A stretch of DNA of 13,364 nucleotides. Origin: Bacteroidales bacterium (lineage in GTDB: Bacteria; Bacteroidota; Bacteroidia; Bacteroidales; UBA7960). The stretch covers positions 1 to 13,364 of the forward strand of contig PWNO01000189.1 in the NCBI GenBank assembly GCA_003557765.1, written 5' to 3'. Positions 1 to 8,034 of this stretch are shown in pieces (positions within the stretch are counted from its first letter, which is position 1; the number at the start of each line of letters is the position of its first letter). The notes under the pieces were generated by a model, which saw nothing but the letters and a program-made list of their open reading frames with translations, searched no databases and had not been told where the DNA came from. Position numbers and translations under genes: made by a program.

Positions 1-1111
1 GGTCTTCGATGTCGAAGCTGCGCAATGATGCGATGACCGCCTCTTCATAGGCTTCATCGGCGAGCTCCTGCTGGCCTGAGCGCCAATACAGTTCTGCTTC
101 AATGAACTTTTGTTCTGCATAGCATATCAGGGTTGTCGGGCTGGTTCTGGAAGCTACCGCAGGTCCGGGTGATGAGGCGCCATGATTTGCAGACCCGGGC
201 GCAGCACCCGAATATTCGCCATCATAATTGGTGGTGAGGAAATGCGGCAGGCGTGGATCATCATGCGCAACCAGCATGTTTACGAAAAAGGCACCTGCCC
301 GTGTCACACCCTGAAAGAGATAATGTGGGTTTACCTGGTTAAACGCCTCATCATAAGGATATAACATACTATCCTCTATGCCTGTAAACAAGGTGTTGCT
401 TGTCATATGCGCCATGGCCATATTGTAGTCATCTGCCTCATTGCCCAGCCTGAGGAGATGCCGGAGCCTGATCACGTTGGCAGCACGTTCCCACTTGTCC
501 AGATCACCACCATATATGGGGTCCTCCTTTGCACCAGGCATTAAGGCATCACCCCCTGCGGCAGCCTGCAGATCGAAGATGCCCTGATCCAGCAAATCCA
601 GGATGGTGAAATAGATGTCGTCCTGTTCATCATAAACCGGAGTATAGGGCGACGTGAAATATTCCACCGCGTAATTGTGTGGCATATCACCCCAGGTGTC
701 TGTCATAAAGCCAAGACTGTAGGCCTGCAGAATGTTGGCTATGCCACGGTAAGCCATTGCATCCAAATCCGTGGCTATGGATATCATGTCCTGCAAATTG
801 GGATATATGTTTTGGTAATAAAAAAACCAGATCTCGTCACTATGGAAATTTTGCATTCCATACCTGTCGAGCGTAAAGTAACGCCCGTTTATGCCACTTA
901 AATGTTGTGACCACTGCAGTTGATAACGACCTGTATCGATGCCGCGCCAATACGAAATGGCATACTGGTTAAACAGCATCAACTCTTCGAGGTTTTCCTC
1001 CTGGGACACCTCTTCTTCTTCAATATCATCAAATGCGAGGCAAGCAGATAAGATGAACAGCAGGCTGATCAGCAGCACGGGCAGGCTATTGGGATAATGC
1101 TTTATTGTCAT
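1..1111 (-). CDS. SusD/RagB-like nutrient-binding outer-membrane lipoprotein (3' end outside window)
   Basis: Reading leftward from ATG 1111-1109, the frame stays open to the window edge (370 codons), so the C-terminus is missing. The N-terminus is a lipoprotein signal: a short basic start, a hydrophobic run and the lipobox LSAC with Cys at residue 24, followed by an acidic stretch (DDIEEEE) as in surface-exposed Bacteroidota lipoproteins. Around residues 122-148 is the helical motif GIANILQAYSLGFMTDTWGD, typical of SusD/RagB proteins, in particular the SusD-like_2 type. Family members bind glycans, peptides or other nutrients at the cell surface and hand them to a SusC/RagA TonB-dependent transporter. 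No susC lies upstream: the neighbour there is a divergent protease gene. A partner could lie downstream, beyond the window. The ligand cannot be deduced. The family call is firm; the exact subfamily is less so. Confidence 0.85.
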   Translation of the reverse strand, partial: MTIKHYPNSLPVLLISLLFILSACLAFDDIEEEEVSQEENLEELMLFNQYAISYWRGIDTGRYQLQWSQHLSGINGRYFTLDRYGMQNFHSDEIWFFYYQNIYPNLQDMISIATDLDAMAYRGIANILQAYSLGFMTDTWGDMPHNYAVEYFTSPYTPVYDEQDDIYFTILDLLDQGIFDLQAAAGGDALMPGAKEDPIYGGDLDKWERAANVIRLRHLLRLGNEADDYNMAMAHMTSNTLFTGIEDSMLYPYDEAFNQVNPHYLFQGVTRAGAFFVNMLVAHDDPRLPHFLTTNYDGEYSGAAPGSANHGASSPGPAVASRTSPTTLICYAEQKFIEAELYWRSGQQELADEAYEEAVIASLRSFDIED

Positions 1112-1137
1112 AGGTTTTTCAGCGTTGTTTAAAAATA

Positions 1138-1145
1138 CAAAATTA
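1138..1145 (-). promoter_or_regulatory. Candidate -7 box for the SusD-like gene
   Basis: On the minus strand this reads TAATTTTG, an exact match to the Bacteroidota -7 consensus TAnnTTTG, 26 nt upstream of the ATG. No TTTG sits at the expected -33 distance, where the sequence reads TCAA, so the match rests on one element. Confidence 0.4.
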
Positions 1146-1201
1146 CACTTTTTTATAGTGCATGTTGAATAATCATGTTTGAAAAACAACGACAACAAGG
1201 G

Positions 1202-1215
1202 TTTGTCTTGACAAA
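1202..1215. promoter_or_regulatory. Short dyad between divergent genes
   Basis: TTTGTC-TT-GACAAA has 6 bp perfect arms and a 2 nt centre. It lies between the divergent SusD-like and protease genes, about 70 bp before the protease -7 box. It could be an operator, but a dyad of this size is expected a few times by chance in a window this long. Confidence 0.2.
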
Positions 1216-1285
1216 AAAAGAGTAAAAATTGGCAAATAACCTCAGTAGACCCAAAAAAAACCAGAAATGGTTTATGGGTTTTCCA

Positions 1286-1293
1286 TACATTTG
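1286..1293 (+). promoter_or_regulatory. Candidate -7 box for the S8 protease gene
   Basis: TACATTTG matches TAnnTTTG exactly and leaves a leader of roughly 25 nt before ATG 1325. No good TTTG was found at -33. The box lies downstream of the in-frame TTG at 1229, which supports the start at 1325. Confidence 0.45.
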
Positions 1294-1324
1294 TCACAAT
1301 TTACATATCTTAACAAAAACCATT

Positions 1325-4300
1325 ATGCACAAAATTGCCATTTGCTTCCTAACCATCCTGATCTCCTTTGCCGCAATCTCCCAAACGGCAGAGGAAACTG
1401 AAAACCTGCTAAGGCTGGCAGAAGAATTGCGCAGATCACATGAATTTAATTATTCGAAAGCCATTCGCATAGCAGATTCGCTGGGGCTTAGTGCTCGCAT
1501 CGAAACAGAAGAAGGACAGATTTATCAACTCGCTGGCATCGGAGAGGACGGTTTACTGATTTATTATGGGCCTGACAACGCGGAAGGAGCAGCCCTGGTC
1601 AATGCAGATAAGGTACATCCCGGTGGGTCTGCAAACCTTGACCTTACAGGAGCAGGTCAGACGCTTGGCATCTGGGAGGGTGGCGTGCCCAAGACCAGCC
1701 ACAATGAGTTTATGGATCAGGAGGCTTCCAGGGTTACCATCAGAGATGGAGCTACAAATGTGACCGACCATGCCTCCCATGTCGGTGGCACCATGATTGC
1801 CGCCGGCATCGTAGAAGAGGCCAAAGGCATCTCATTTGAAGCACACCTGGACGCATATGACCACAGCGACGCCCAGTCAGAGATGGCCACTGCTGCTGCA
1901 GAAGGCCTGAAAGTATCGAACCACTCCTATGGTCCGGTAACAGGGTGGCGACATGGGAATTTTTCGGGGGCCAGCGGCTGGCATTGGTTTGGCAACACCT
2001 CCATCAGTGCGACAGAAGATTATCGTTTTGGCTTTTACACCAGCATCTCCCGTGAGTGGGATGAAATCGCTTATCATGCCCCGCATTATTTAATTGTAAA
2101 GTCAGCAGGCAATGACAGGGGAAGAGGGCCAAATGAAACGGGCAGAGAACACTTCGTGCGGGATGCAAATAACAACTGGATGACAAGCACGGCGATAAGG
2201 GATTATGACGGTGGGGCGGATGGATATGATTGCCTGCCTCCAAGAAGCACATCCAAAAACAATATGGTGGTGGGTGGCGTACGGGCCAACAAGGACATGT
2301 ATACGTTTGGTTATTCAGGCAGCTCCTGGGGACCTACTGACGATGGACGAATCAAGCCGGACATTGTAGCTAAAAGTGTATACGTGTATTCCCCCATCAG
2401 TGAAGAAAACGATGAATATGCCTATTTAACCGGCACATCCATGTCGGCCCCCATGGTCGCGGGGGCAGTGGGTTTAATTTCACAACACCAGGAAAACCTG
2501 AATCCCGGCGAGCTGCTATTGTCATCAACCGTGAAGGGGTTGTTGCTGCATAGTGCAGATGACATGATAAGCGGCGCACCCGGACCTGACTATCGTTATG
2601 GATGGGGACTCATGGACGTGGAGCAGGCAATAGGCATCATGAGCAAAAACGACCCCACAAACAATGTGCACATTCAGGAGTTAACACTGCAAAATGGCGA
2701 TGAAATCACCATCCCCGTCAGAGCCAGAGGGCATGAGGCACTGCGTGCCACCATTGTGTGGACAGACCCGCCGGGAACTGTGCCACCGACATCTCTTAAC
2801 CCAACCGACCTCATCCTTGTCAATGACCTTGACATGCGCCTCCACAATCCCAACACCACGCATAAGCCATATATTCTTGACCCGCAGAACCCTTCACTGG
2901 CAGCTACAACAGGAGACAACTTCCGGGACAACATAGAGATGGTGCACGTAGAAGACCCCGATTATGATGAAATATTTGAGATCAGCATCAGCCATAAGGG
3001 AATTCTGGCCAACGGCAGCCAGGATTTTTCACTTGTTGTGACAGGCAACATGGAAATGTCGGCTGTGGCAGATGTACAGACCTTTTCTGCCGAGGCCATT
3101 GGAGACGACCTGATCATACTGAACTGGACAAAGAACAATGATAATGATGATGTGATGCTTGTTTGGTCATCAGATGGCATATTCGGAGAGCCGGAAAATG
3201 GCCAGGGTTACAGCGCAGGTGAGGTCATTCCCGGAGGTGGTACTGTGCTTTACAGAGGAGACAGCACATCATTTGCACACACTGACCTGGACGCACATGC
3301 TTCTTATTATTACAAGATCTACTCCTTTGATGACGCTGACACTTATTCAAGCGGATTATCAGACAATGCTACCGCAGGTCTGGGCGATCCGGACATTGCC
3401 GTTTCTCCATTGTCCATGCAACACACCATGGAGCAAATCCCTGTGGTGGAAAAGCAGCTGAATATTGCAAACCCGTCAGCGTATGGCTCACTTGAATGGA
3501 GGGCGATCTTATGGCCATCAAACCAACAAAAAGGCGACATTTTTGTATCGAAAAAAGCCCGGAACAGGGTTTCTGGCAATTTTTCAATGGACGAGGCCCC
3601 TGCCCATGACCCTGCCAAAACATCGCTTCGGTTTGATGAGCTTCACTTTGATCTGCTTGACTACTTTCCGGCAAAGGGTGATGGAGCTGAATATGGGACA
3701 GCAACCGATGGCAACCATATTTATTCAACAAATTGGAATGGAAACAAATTTTTTAAATATGCAATGGATGGGACTTATCTGGGTGAGTTTTCCATTGAGG
3801 GAGCAGGTGAGATTCGGGATCTGGTCTATGACGGGACCTATTTTTACGGATCGCCAAATTCGAATACCATATATCAAATGGACTTTTCTGATCAATCATT
3901 GGTCGGAACGATCCCAGCACCATCTGAGGTGCGAAGCATTGCATATGATGCAGATCATGATGGCTTTTGGGTCGCCAGTGGCTGGTCAGGCCCGATCAGG
4001 CTAATAAACAGGGCTGGCAACATCATGCAGACCCTAAACACAAGCGTTGTCAGCGTTTCTGGTTTAGCCTGGGAAAATGTTTCAGGAGAACATCCGTCTC
4101 TATGGGCCTATACACAGCCAACCGGCACGTCAAGGCAGATACTTACCCAAATTGATCTGACCACAGGACAAGCCATTGAAAGCTTTGATGTAGCCACAAC
4201 AGGCATCCCTGGCCCAACAAGATTATCAGGAGGACTCACCATTTCAAATCAGGTCATACCAGGGAAATGGACCTTCCTCGGAATGTCGCAAAATGATGTG

Positions 4301-4786
4301 GTTTGGCTGCTGGACCTGGTGCCAGATGCATCCTGGAAGTTTTTCCTGACTCCTCAATCAGGAACAGTTTTGCCCAAACAGGAAAAAGACGTGACTGTTC
4401 GCTTTGATGCCTCTGGTCTGCCAGAAGGCACTTATCACGCAAAGATTATCATTGACCATAATGCAGAAGCATCAGATGATGTAAGCTTGATCATCCCACT
4501 GACGATGGAGGTCACTGAAGGATTTAGTGAAACAGGTCTTGAACCACTTGCTGAAAAAGTAAATGTGTATCCAAACCCTTTCAATAACACACTCACCATA
4601 AGTAATGCCTCTGGCTTAAAAAGCATTTCACTGCATAATCTTTTTGGTCAGCCTGTTTTGGTAAAAGAAATGGCCGGCATGGATGAAAAAGTTATCAACA
4701 CGGGGTCATTCCCATCAGGGGTATATTTTTTAATAATGACCGGAACAGATGATGCTGTCAGGGTATTGAAGATCATAAAAAAATAG
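1325..4786 (+). CDS. Secreted S8 (subtilisin-family) serine protease with T9SS sorting domain
   Basis: 1153 residues. ATG 1325 is chosen over the in-frame TTG at 1229 because it opens directly on a signal peptide (MHKIAICFLTILISFAAISQ). The S8 domain spans about residues 90-440: catalytic His149 in DHASHVGGT, oxyanion Asn263 in SAGND, and nucleophile Ser372 in GTSMSAP. The position normally held by the catalytic Asp reads Glu118 (GIWEGG). A KP-43-type beta domain follows (about 470-578, with LVNDLDMRLHNP and GDNFRDNIE), then a fibronectin-III-like domain (about 585-686), an ASH/BACON-like stretch, a repetitive beta region that may be a propeller (about 780-995), another BACON-like domain, and a C-terminal type IX sorting domain from about 1069 (VYPNPFNNTLTI ending VLKIIKK). 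It is therefore probably exported and anchored or released by T9SS. Its substrate is unknown. A lipoprotein gene follows after 35 bp. Confidence 0.9.
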   Translation: MHKIAICFLTILISFAAISQTAEETENLLRLAEELRRSHEFNYSKAIRIADSLGLSARIETEEGQIYQLAGIGEDGLLIYYGPDNAEGAALVNADKVHPGGSANLDLTGAGQTLGIWEGGVPKTSHNEFMDQEASRVTIRDGATNVTDHASHVGGTMIAAGIVEEAKGISFEAHLDAYDHSDAQSEMATAAAEGLKVSNHSYGPVTGWRHGNFSGASGWHWFGNTSISATEDYRFGFYTSISREWDEIAYHAPHYLIVKSAGNDRGRGPNETGREHFVRDANNNWMTSTAIRDYDGGADGYDCLPPRSTSKNNMVVGGVRANKDMYTFGYSGSSWGPTDDGRIKPDIVAKSVYVYSPISEENDEYAYLTGTSMSAPMVAGAVGLISQHQENLNPGELLLSSTVKGLLLHSADDMISGAPGPDYRYGWGLMDVEQAIGIMSKNDPTNNVHIQELTLQNGDEITIPVRARGHEALRATIVWTDPPGTVPPTSLNPTDLILVNDLDMRLHNPNTTHKPYILDPQNPSLAATTGDNFRDNIEMVHVEDPDYDEIFEISISHKGILANGSQDFSLVVTGNMEMSAVADVQTFSAEAIGDDLIILNWTKNNDNDDVMLVWSSDGIFGEPENGQGYSAGEVIPGGGTVLYRGDSTSFAHTDLDAHASYYYKIYSFDDADTYSSGLSDNATAGLGDPDIAVSPLSMQHTMEQIPVVEKQLNIANPSAYGSLEWRAILWPSNQQKGDIFVSKKARNRVSGNFSMDEAPAHDPAKTSLRFDELHFDLLDYFPAKGDGAEYGTATDGNHIYSTNWNGNKFFKYAMDGTYLGEFSIEGAGEIRDLVYDGTYFYGSPNSNTIYQMDFSDQSLVGTIPAPSEVRSIAYDADHDGFWVASGWSGPIRLINRAGNIMQTLNTSVVSVSGLAWENVSGEHPSLWAYTQPTGTSRQILTQIDLTTGQAIESFDVATTGIPGPTRLSGGLTISNQVIPGKWTFLGMSQNDVVWLLDLVPDASWKFFLTPQSGTVLPKQEKDVTVRFDASGLPEGTYHAKIIIDHNAEASDDVSLIIPLTMEVTEGFSETGLEPLAEKVNVYPNPFNNTLTISNASGLKSISLHNLFGQPVLVKEMAGMDEKVINTGSFPSGVYFLIMTGTDDAVRVLKIIKK

Positions 4787-4821
4787 TTCCCATTCCTCAT
4801 TTTATACAAACTCCCGCCATA

Positions 4822-5715
4822 ATGCAACAAAACCATTATACCCGTGCATTCATGACAACATTTGTTATGGTGACCATCGCCACAATTGCCCTGCTTAATG
4901 CATGTGCAGATGACCTTTCTCCTGGCGACAAAGGAGATCCCTGGGCTGAAGTGCTAAACCAGGGGTATGGAACACTAAAAGCGCTATATGTGCCGGCAGA
5001 AGGATTTGCTTACCGCGATGATGAGGGCAGACTGACCGGGGTGACCGTGGAGTTAATCAGGGATTTCACTGCATTTGTATGCGACGCGCACGGTGTAGAC
5101 CTGGAGGTGGAATTTGAAAAAGAGGAAGACTGGCGCGTGTTTTACAGGCGCGTTGCGGATGGGGGTGACGGCTTAATTGGGTTTGGGAATGTCACCATCA
5201 CGGAAGAACGGAAAAACGAACTGGTTTTCAGTCCGCCCTACATGAACAACATCGCCTCCCTGATCACACACCGGGATGCGCCGGAATTAAAAAGTTTTGA
5301 TGAGCTGAGCTCCGCATTCGAAGGGATGAAGGCCCTGGCTTTTGAAGGCACGCTGCACGAGGAACGGCTGGAATATCTGGTGAAAAACCACTTCCCCAAC
5401 ACTGCAATACATTTTGCCGCCACCAATGATGAAATCGTGGAACGTGTGGGTGCCAATGAAAGCTATTTCGCTTACATCGATCTTTACAATTACGTGCGTG
5501 CTGCCAACAGGGGTGCGCCCATCAAACGGCACCCCATTGGAGACGATTCCGCAGAGCAGTTCGGCTATGTGATGCCCCTGGGCACGACCTGGGACAACGT
5601 GATCAGGCAATATTTCGAACACAATGGAGGCCTGACCAGCTCAGAGAGATACAGGCACATCATGGAAAAACACCTGGGCAAAGACCTGGCAAGGTGGCTT
5701 ATTGATGGCAGCTAA
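4822..5715 (+). CDS. Family-3 extracellular solute-binding lipoprotein (PBPb-like)
   Basis: 297 residues. The lipobox LLNAC places the lipidated Cys at residue 28. ATG 4822 is preferred to Met11 because it supplies His5 and Arg8 as the basic n-region of the signal. The mature part has the pattern of bacterial family-3 periplasmic binding proteins: GTLKALYVPAEGFAYRDDEG, then LTGVTVELIRDF, GLIGFGNVTITEERK and LVFSPPYM, the last being the conserved family-3 region. Such proteins bind amino acids or similar small polar ligands for ABC importers, or serve as sensor modules. The same fold forms the N-terminal half of lytic transglycosylase MltF, but no transglycosylase domain is present here. No ABC permease or ATPase is nearby. 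The 35 bp gap after the protease gene, with no promoter seen in it, suggests co-transcription, so it may handle released peptides or amino acids; that is inference. Confidence 0.75.
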   Translation: MQQNHYTRAFMTTFVMVTIATIALLNACADDLSPGDKGDPWAEVLNQGYGTLKALYVPAEGFAYRDDEGRLTGVTVELIRDFTAFVCDAHGVDLEVEFEKEEDWRVFYRRVADGGDGLIGFGNVTITEERKNELVFSPPYMNNIASLITHRDAPELKSFDELSSAFEGMKALAFEGTLHEERLEYLVKNHFPNTAIHFAATNDEIVERVGANESYFAYIDLYNYVRAANRGAPIKRHPIGDDSAEQFGYVMPLGTTWDNVIRQYFEHNGGLTSSERYRHIMEKHLGKDLARWLIDGS

Positions 5716-5754
5716 TGAGATAATCCATCGCTGACACCACCGGCAATGACCCGG

Positions 5755-6810
5755 TTAAAACATCACCTGCAGGTATACGGAAGCTCCGTACATGTGATCC
5801 CTTTCATCAGGCAGATAGGCATCGAAGTTGAGCATGAGGCTGGTGACGGTGGTAAACAGGTGGAGAACACCAAAGGTAAGCTGGTTGTCTCGCCAGTCGG
5901 CCTCATCGTAACCCCAGGACTGATAACGGCCTGATACGATCGTGTTGTCCCGGATCCAGTATCCGCCGGTAAGATAAAAACCGCTGATGGTTTCCTTAGC
6001 ATCAGGCATCATTTGCGTTTCCAGGTCGCCGGTCATGTATTCTGCTGCCAGCAGGAAGGGATCCGCTTCCCAACGCATATCTGCGCCAAATATGGTCCGT
6101 TCGCCATCAAGGATGGGTCCTGCATTGCCACTACGAATACCTTCTGACTCGCCATGCGAACCCTGCACCGCGAGCTGCAAAGACCCCGGCACCTGCGCTT
6201 CAAGTGTATACTGCAGCCGGCCGATGCCGTAAAACTTGTTGTTGGTGTTGTTCTGCAACCTGCTGCCGTTAAAAAGTCCGGCGTAATAATAGATTTCACC
6301 GATATTCCCATCAGCAGACACGCCGATCTCCCGCGACTGAACCAGTTGACCTGTTATTCGCGCCCTGCGGGCAAAGTCGGTCTCCCCCGGGTTGGGAATA
6401 AAATCTGCCGACTGCCGGGGTTTTTGTGCCCCTGCGGTAAGACGGAAGGCGTCGCTGTGCTGGTAGCCGATAAACAGGTCGAGCAGGTTGGGTTCCCTTA
6501 CCATGTTGACATGCACCCGGTAGAAAAACCTTCCGTCAAGCAAGCCACGTATACTCAATCGTGCATTCGCGGCTTCGAAGCTCCTGCCACCATGGAAGTT
6601 GTCATCGTCAAAGGAATAGTTCAGGCCCGCCTGAAAGATGGCATTCAGCGTAAATGCATCGTGCTGCACCGCAGAAACAAGCTGATCTGTCAGCGGCTCC
6701 TCCTCAGCCAGAGCAGGTGTTAAGAAGCAAAAAAAAATGATGAAGAAAAAAATTGCCGCCTGCATGAATCCTTGCAACGAATTTGCCATTATAGAATATA
6801 GATGCTTCAT
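5755..6810 (-). CDS. Porin, phosphate-selective O/P-like (Porin_O_P)
   Basis: 351 residues. The signal peptide is a strongly hydrophobic run ending TPALA, with probable cleavage after residue 35. The rest alternates amphipathic beta strands (for example ANARLSIRGLLDGRFFYRVH, FGADMRWEADPFLLAAEYM and FYLTGGYWIRDNTIVSGRY) and ends in Phe (SVYLQVMF), the usual C-terminal outer-membrane beta-barrel signal. The features FIPNPGETDFARR and YYYAGLFNG resemble OprO/OprP-like porins. The family typically forms anion- or phosphate-preferring channels, but selectivity cannot be read from sequence alone. Met8 (ATG 6789) is an alternative start that would also give a signal peptide. The gene converges on the solute-binding lipoprotein gene with a 39 bp gap and lies 307 bp downstream of the signalling operon on the same strand. 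No exact TAnnTTTG box was found upstream. Confidence 0.75.
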   Translation of the reverse strand: MKHLYSIMANSLQGFMQAAIFFFIIFFCFLTPALAEEEPLTDQLVSAVQHDAFTLNAIFQAGLNYSFDDDNFHGGRSFEAANARLSIRGLLDGRFFYRVHVNMVREPNLLDLFIGYQHSDAFRLTAGAQKPRQSADFIPNPGETDFARRARITGQLVQSREIGVSADGNIGEIYYYAGLFNGSRLQNNTNNKFYGIGRLQYTLEAQVPGSLQLAVQGSHGESEGIRSGNAGPILDGERTIFGADMRWEADPFLLAAEYMTGDLETQMMPDAKETISGFYLTGGYWIRDNTIVSGRYQSWGYDEADWRDNQLTFGVLHLFTTVTSLMLNFDAYLPDERDHMYGASVYLQVMF

Positions 6811-7117
6811 GTAGATATATTTTTAGTGGATGAATGTTACTTATGGGTTAAAAATAAAAAATATTTCGCAGGAAACACACCCAGCGTTTTCTTTAGCCTA
6901 TATTATTCACAAATAGCAATAAAATTGTCGTATATGTTTGATATGGTGGCAATAAGAACAATTGCTGGTATAAACGCAATTGTATGTGTCAACATTTTGA
7001 TTAACCCGTTCACATAGAGCTCGCCATGCCGTAATCATCTTGGTGTGCGAAAATATTGGTTGACATGGCTCAGTTTATTGCTTTTTGCAAGTACTTTTAA
7101 GAGTGCTTATTCGAAGC
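6811..7117. other. Gene-free AT-rich intergenic region
   Basis: This 307 bp lies between the methyltransferase stop and the porin start, both on the minus strand. I see no convincing gene, no hairpin followed by a T-tract, and no exact TAnnTTTG box on the minus strand. A 71-codon plus-strand frame crosses it but overlaps the porin start and resembles nothing known. The one clear structure is the dyad at 6958-6983. Confidence 0.6.
6958..6983. promoter_or_regulatory. Perfect 8-bp inverted repeat
   Basis: ACAATTGC and GCAATTGT are separated by a 10 nt loop. It sits about 148 bp upstream of the porin ATG and 134 bp downstream of the methyltransferase stop. No T-tract follows on either strand, so a protein-binding site fits better than an intrinsic terminator. 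No regulator can be assigned. Confidence 0.3.
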
Positions 7118-8005
7118 TTAAACGGGTTTTTTCACTTTCAAAAAGAGATTGATGCCCAGGGGCTCGCTGATCACGTCCACAAGGTCGGGGTCAATGCCCG
7201 CGCGTGAGGCAAACTGCCGCAGTTCCTCTTCCGAGCGATGGTATAAAAACCAATCGCCAAGAACTTCCATGATCTTTTTTGAAGGGTTCTCCGTACTAAA
7301 GTTTCCAATGACCATTTTCCCGCCCGGTGCGATGTATTCGTAATATCGTTTGAGCAGGAAAACAAAATGTTTGTCCTTGAAATAATCAAACAAGCCTGCA
7401 CTCCAGATGAGATCATATTGTTTTTCGGGTGTAAAACGAATGACGTTTTTATTTGCGAAATTCAGGCAATCAAGATAGGCTTTATTTTTCTGCTGTGCAT
7501 AATCAATGGCACGCTGATCCAGGTCAATCAGATCAAACAGAAGGGTATTCACGGGAGTATCGTTCAGGTATTCATTTACTTCGGTAACCGGGCCACTGCC
7601 AAGGATCAGCACATGTTTTTTCTTTCCCTTCGCCTCATCCTGAAGTTGTTTAAGCATTTTTACTGCCAACACCTTTCTGTTTACAACGGCTATGGCTGCG
7701 GGCAAGCGGTGAAAAAACCTGTCCCATTTTTCATAACGGGGATCATCGCTGACATATCGCTGATATATCTTTTCGATGATAAAAAAATCACCGTTGTAGC
7801 CAAAGGGCTTGGTATATGAAAAGCCAATAATGGTTCCCCGATGGAGAATAGGTTGCATCGCCTGACGGAACAGCTCTACGTCACCTGCTGGCAATTGATC
7901 TATCAACTCCATGACCCTGTCAAAGTCCTCATATTCAGGGCCGTTATTATCTAATATATCATCTGTAATGCTAATGATTGATCCACCGGAAGCGTTTAAG
8001 TCCAT
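7118..8005 (-). CDS. Class I SAM-dependent methyltransferase, PhcB-like
   Basis: 295 residues, predicted cytoplasmic, with no signal or membrane segment. The Rossmann methyltransferase core begins at about residue 131. Motif I is VLILGSGPVTEV (132-143), the ribose-binding acidic motif is IDLDQRAIDYA (D161/D163), DLIWSAGLFDYF (198-209) corresponds to motif IV, and APGGKMVIGNF follows. The N-terminal segment KPFGYNGDFFIIEKIY (66-81) followed by AVVNRK resembles the GYxGDY region of proteins annotated as 3-hydroxypalmitate methyl ester biosynthesis enzymes (PhcB of Ralstonia). By analogy it could methylate a fatty acyl substrate to make a diffusible signal. Family-level methyltransferase identity is firm, the PhcB resemblance is from memory of the motif, and the substrate is inferred. 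It is the last gene of a four-gene operon, 29 nt after the LytTR regulator gene, so signal synthesis and sensing may be co-expressed. Confidence 0.8.
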   Translation of the reverse strand: MDLNASGGSIISITDDILDNNGPEYEDFDRVMELIDQLPAGDVELFRQAMQPILHRGTIIGFSYTKPFGYNGDFFIIEKIYQRYVSDDPRYEKWDRFFHRLPAAIAVVNRKVLAVKMLKQLQDEAKGKKKHVLILGSGPVTEVNEYLNDTPVNTLLFDLIDLDQRAIDYAQQKNKAYLDCLNFANKNVIRFTPEKQYDLIWSAGLFDYFKDKHFVFLLKRYYEYIAPGGKMVIGNFSTENPSKKIMEVLGDWFLYHRSEEELRQFASRAGIDPDLVDVISEPLGINLFLKVKKPV

Positions 8006-8034
8006 ATAACAAAAAAAGTATGTAAGTGTATGAT

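Noticed and set aside
1229..1324. TTG start adding 32 residues to the S8 protease
   Set aside because: The extension is Lys/Asn-rich, precedes the signal peptide, and begins upstream of the likely promoter box at 1286-1293.
3465..4004. 179-codon frame inside the protease gene
   Set aside because: It is out of frame with a continuous multidomain protein and has no recognisable motif.
5739..5755. ACCGG/CCGGT hairpin between the convergent lipoprotein and porin genes
   Set aside because: The stem is only 5 bp with a 7 nt loop, has no T-tract on either strand, and overlaps the porin stop codon; too weak to call a terminator.
6154..6723. 189-codon plus-strand frame antisense to the porin gene
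   Set aside because: The opposite strand encodes a coherent signal-peptide and beta-barrel protein; this frame is its shadow.
6802..7017. 71-codon plus-strand frame upstream of the porin gene
   Set aside because: It overlaps the porin start, lies in AT-rich intergenic DNA, and resembles no known protein.
7084..7109. Imperfect hairpin downstream of the methyltransferase gene (GCAAGTACTT..AAGAGTGC)
   Set aside because: The arms mismatch at several positions and no T-tract follows on the minus strand.
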